From Chloroflexota bacterium (lineage in GTDB: Bacteria > Chloroflexota > Dehalococcoidia > UBA3495): a stretch of DNA of 6,571 nt. A program made the translations under genes and the position numbers. Shown one piece after another: positions 5,928-6,571 of the stretch; position 1 is the stretch's first letter; every line of letters begins with the position of its first letter. The notes under the pieces are model-generated. The model had not been told where the DNA came from and made no database searches. It saw only the letters and a list, made by a program, of their open reading frames with translations. The stretch covers positions 1 through 6,571 of the forward strand of contig NZUD01000092.1 in the NCBI GenBank assembly GCA_002697005.1, given 5' to 3'.

Positions 5928-6571
5928 ATGGTAGCCACTACGCCCAAAATAGACCCGGCGCACACCCTGGCGACTCATGTCGCTCGCACGGATCTGCAAA
6001 ACGTTCCTGCAGCTAGCCAGAAAGCTACGAGAAGGGATGTTCTCGATACTTTTGGGGCCATGTTGGGCGGGAGCGCGGCGCCCGGCATAAAGGAAATAGC
6101 TACCGTCACTAGCCGCTGGGGTGGCAAAGAAGAGGCGACCTTGGCGGTGCTTGGGACGAAGATGCCCTCTCACCACGCGGCTATGGTCAATGCAGCCATG
6201 GGCCACGCCTTAGACTTTGATGACACCTACGATAAAGGTGGCCACGTTCATCCTGGTACTTCGGTTCTGGCCGCCGCCCTGGCTGTCAGTGAGTCGTTGG
6301 GCGGCGTCACAGACGGCCAGTTGATGCTTGCGGTCACGTTGGGATTGGATGTTTCCTGCCGCTTGGGATTGGCGGCTTACGACGACCGAGGATGGCACCG
6401 TACCGGCGCGTTCGGGATTTTCGGTGCGACAGCCGCGGCGGGTAAGCTGCTAGGATTGACACAAGGCCAGATAATCCATGCCTTTGGCATAGCTTATAGT
6501 CAGGCCGCCGGAAACCGGCAGTGCATAGTTGATGGAGCGCTGACCAAGCGATTCCAAGCCGGCCAGGCAGC
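5928..6571 (+). CDS. MmgE/PrpD family protein, N-terminal half, runs off the window
   Basis: An open frame from ATG 5928 to the window end gives 214 residues, about half of the family's usual 450. MmgE/PrpD proteins include 2-methylcitrate dehydratase and cis-aconitate decarboxylase. Seen: a helical start, then MGHALDFDDT (91-100), HVHPG (106-110), an A-rich helix, GLDVSCRLG (139-147), GWHRTGAFG (155-163), GATAAAGKLLGL (166-177), IAYSQAAGN (188-196) and DGALTKRFQAG (202-212). From what is known of cis-aconitate decarboxylase, the residues matching its active site appear kept: Asp96, Thr100, His108, His157 and Lys207; the last catalytic Tyr lies beyond the window. The HP motif is two residues further from FDDT than usual. 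The start follows the MBL stop by 14 bp with a weak GGACAGGG site. Function is likely dehydration or decarboxylation of a tricarboxylic or related acid, but this family is used in many pathways and the substrate is unknown. Confidence 0.88.
   Translation, partial: MVATTPKIDPAHTLATHVARTDLQNVPAASQKATRRDVLDTFGAMLGGSAAPGIKEIATVTSRWGGKEEATLAVLGTKMPSHHAAMVNAAMGHALDFDDTYDKGGHVHPGTSVLAAALAVSESLGGVTDGQLMLAVTLGLDVSCRLGLAAYDDRGWHRTGAFGIFGATAAAGKLLGLTQGQIIHAFGIAYSQAAGNRQCIVDGALTKRFQAGQA

Overview
The window looks like a piece of a bacterial chromosome with about even to slightly high GC. It carries accessory catabolic genes next to one cobalamin-biosynthesis gene. The mix of a luciferase-like flavin monooxygenase, alpha/beta hydrolases, a metallo-beta-lactamase-fold hydrolase, an MmgE/PrpD protein and a zinc-type dehydrogenase resembles what is known of marine Chloroflexota of the SAR202 group, which have many flavin monooxygenase paralogues. 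That placement is an inference from gene content only; there is no rRNA or other marker here.

Layout. (1) 1-436, plus strand: the C-terminal part of a precorrin-2 C20-methyltransferase (CobI/CbiL). (2) 433-1395, minus strand: a compact medium-chain dehydrogenase that converges on cobI; the two genes end in one shared CTAG. (3) 1396-1529: a divergent regulatory region with a near-perfect 12-bp inverted repeat that puts TATGCTAA on both strands. (4) 1530-3108, plus: two alpha/beta hydrolases of different subfamilies, probably one transcript, followed by a two-tier hairpin directly after the second stop. (5) 3109-3516: a 408-bp gap with several dyads, a possible decayed VOC/glyoxalase-fold remnant, and a near-consensus sigma-70-type promoter. 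(6) 3517-6571, plus: a tight four-gene cluster of a small ferritin-like protein, a luciferase-like monooxygenase, an MBL-fold hydrolase with a full metal site, and the N-terminal half of an MmgE/PrpD protein that runs off the window.

How the genes may work together. The last cluster reads as an oxidative degradation module. The flavin monooxygenase would put oxygen into an organic substrate, and in a Baeyer-Villiger type reaction this gives an ester or lactone. The MBL-fold hydrolase would open it, and the MmgE/PrpD protein would dehydrate or decarboxylate the resulting acid. The two upstream hydrolases and the divergent dehydrogenase could feed the same kind of chemistry. The substrate cannot be read from the sequence. 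No mobile element, CRISPR array, tRNA or rRNA was seen.
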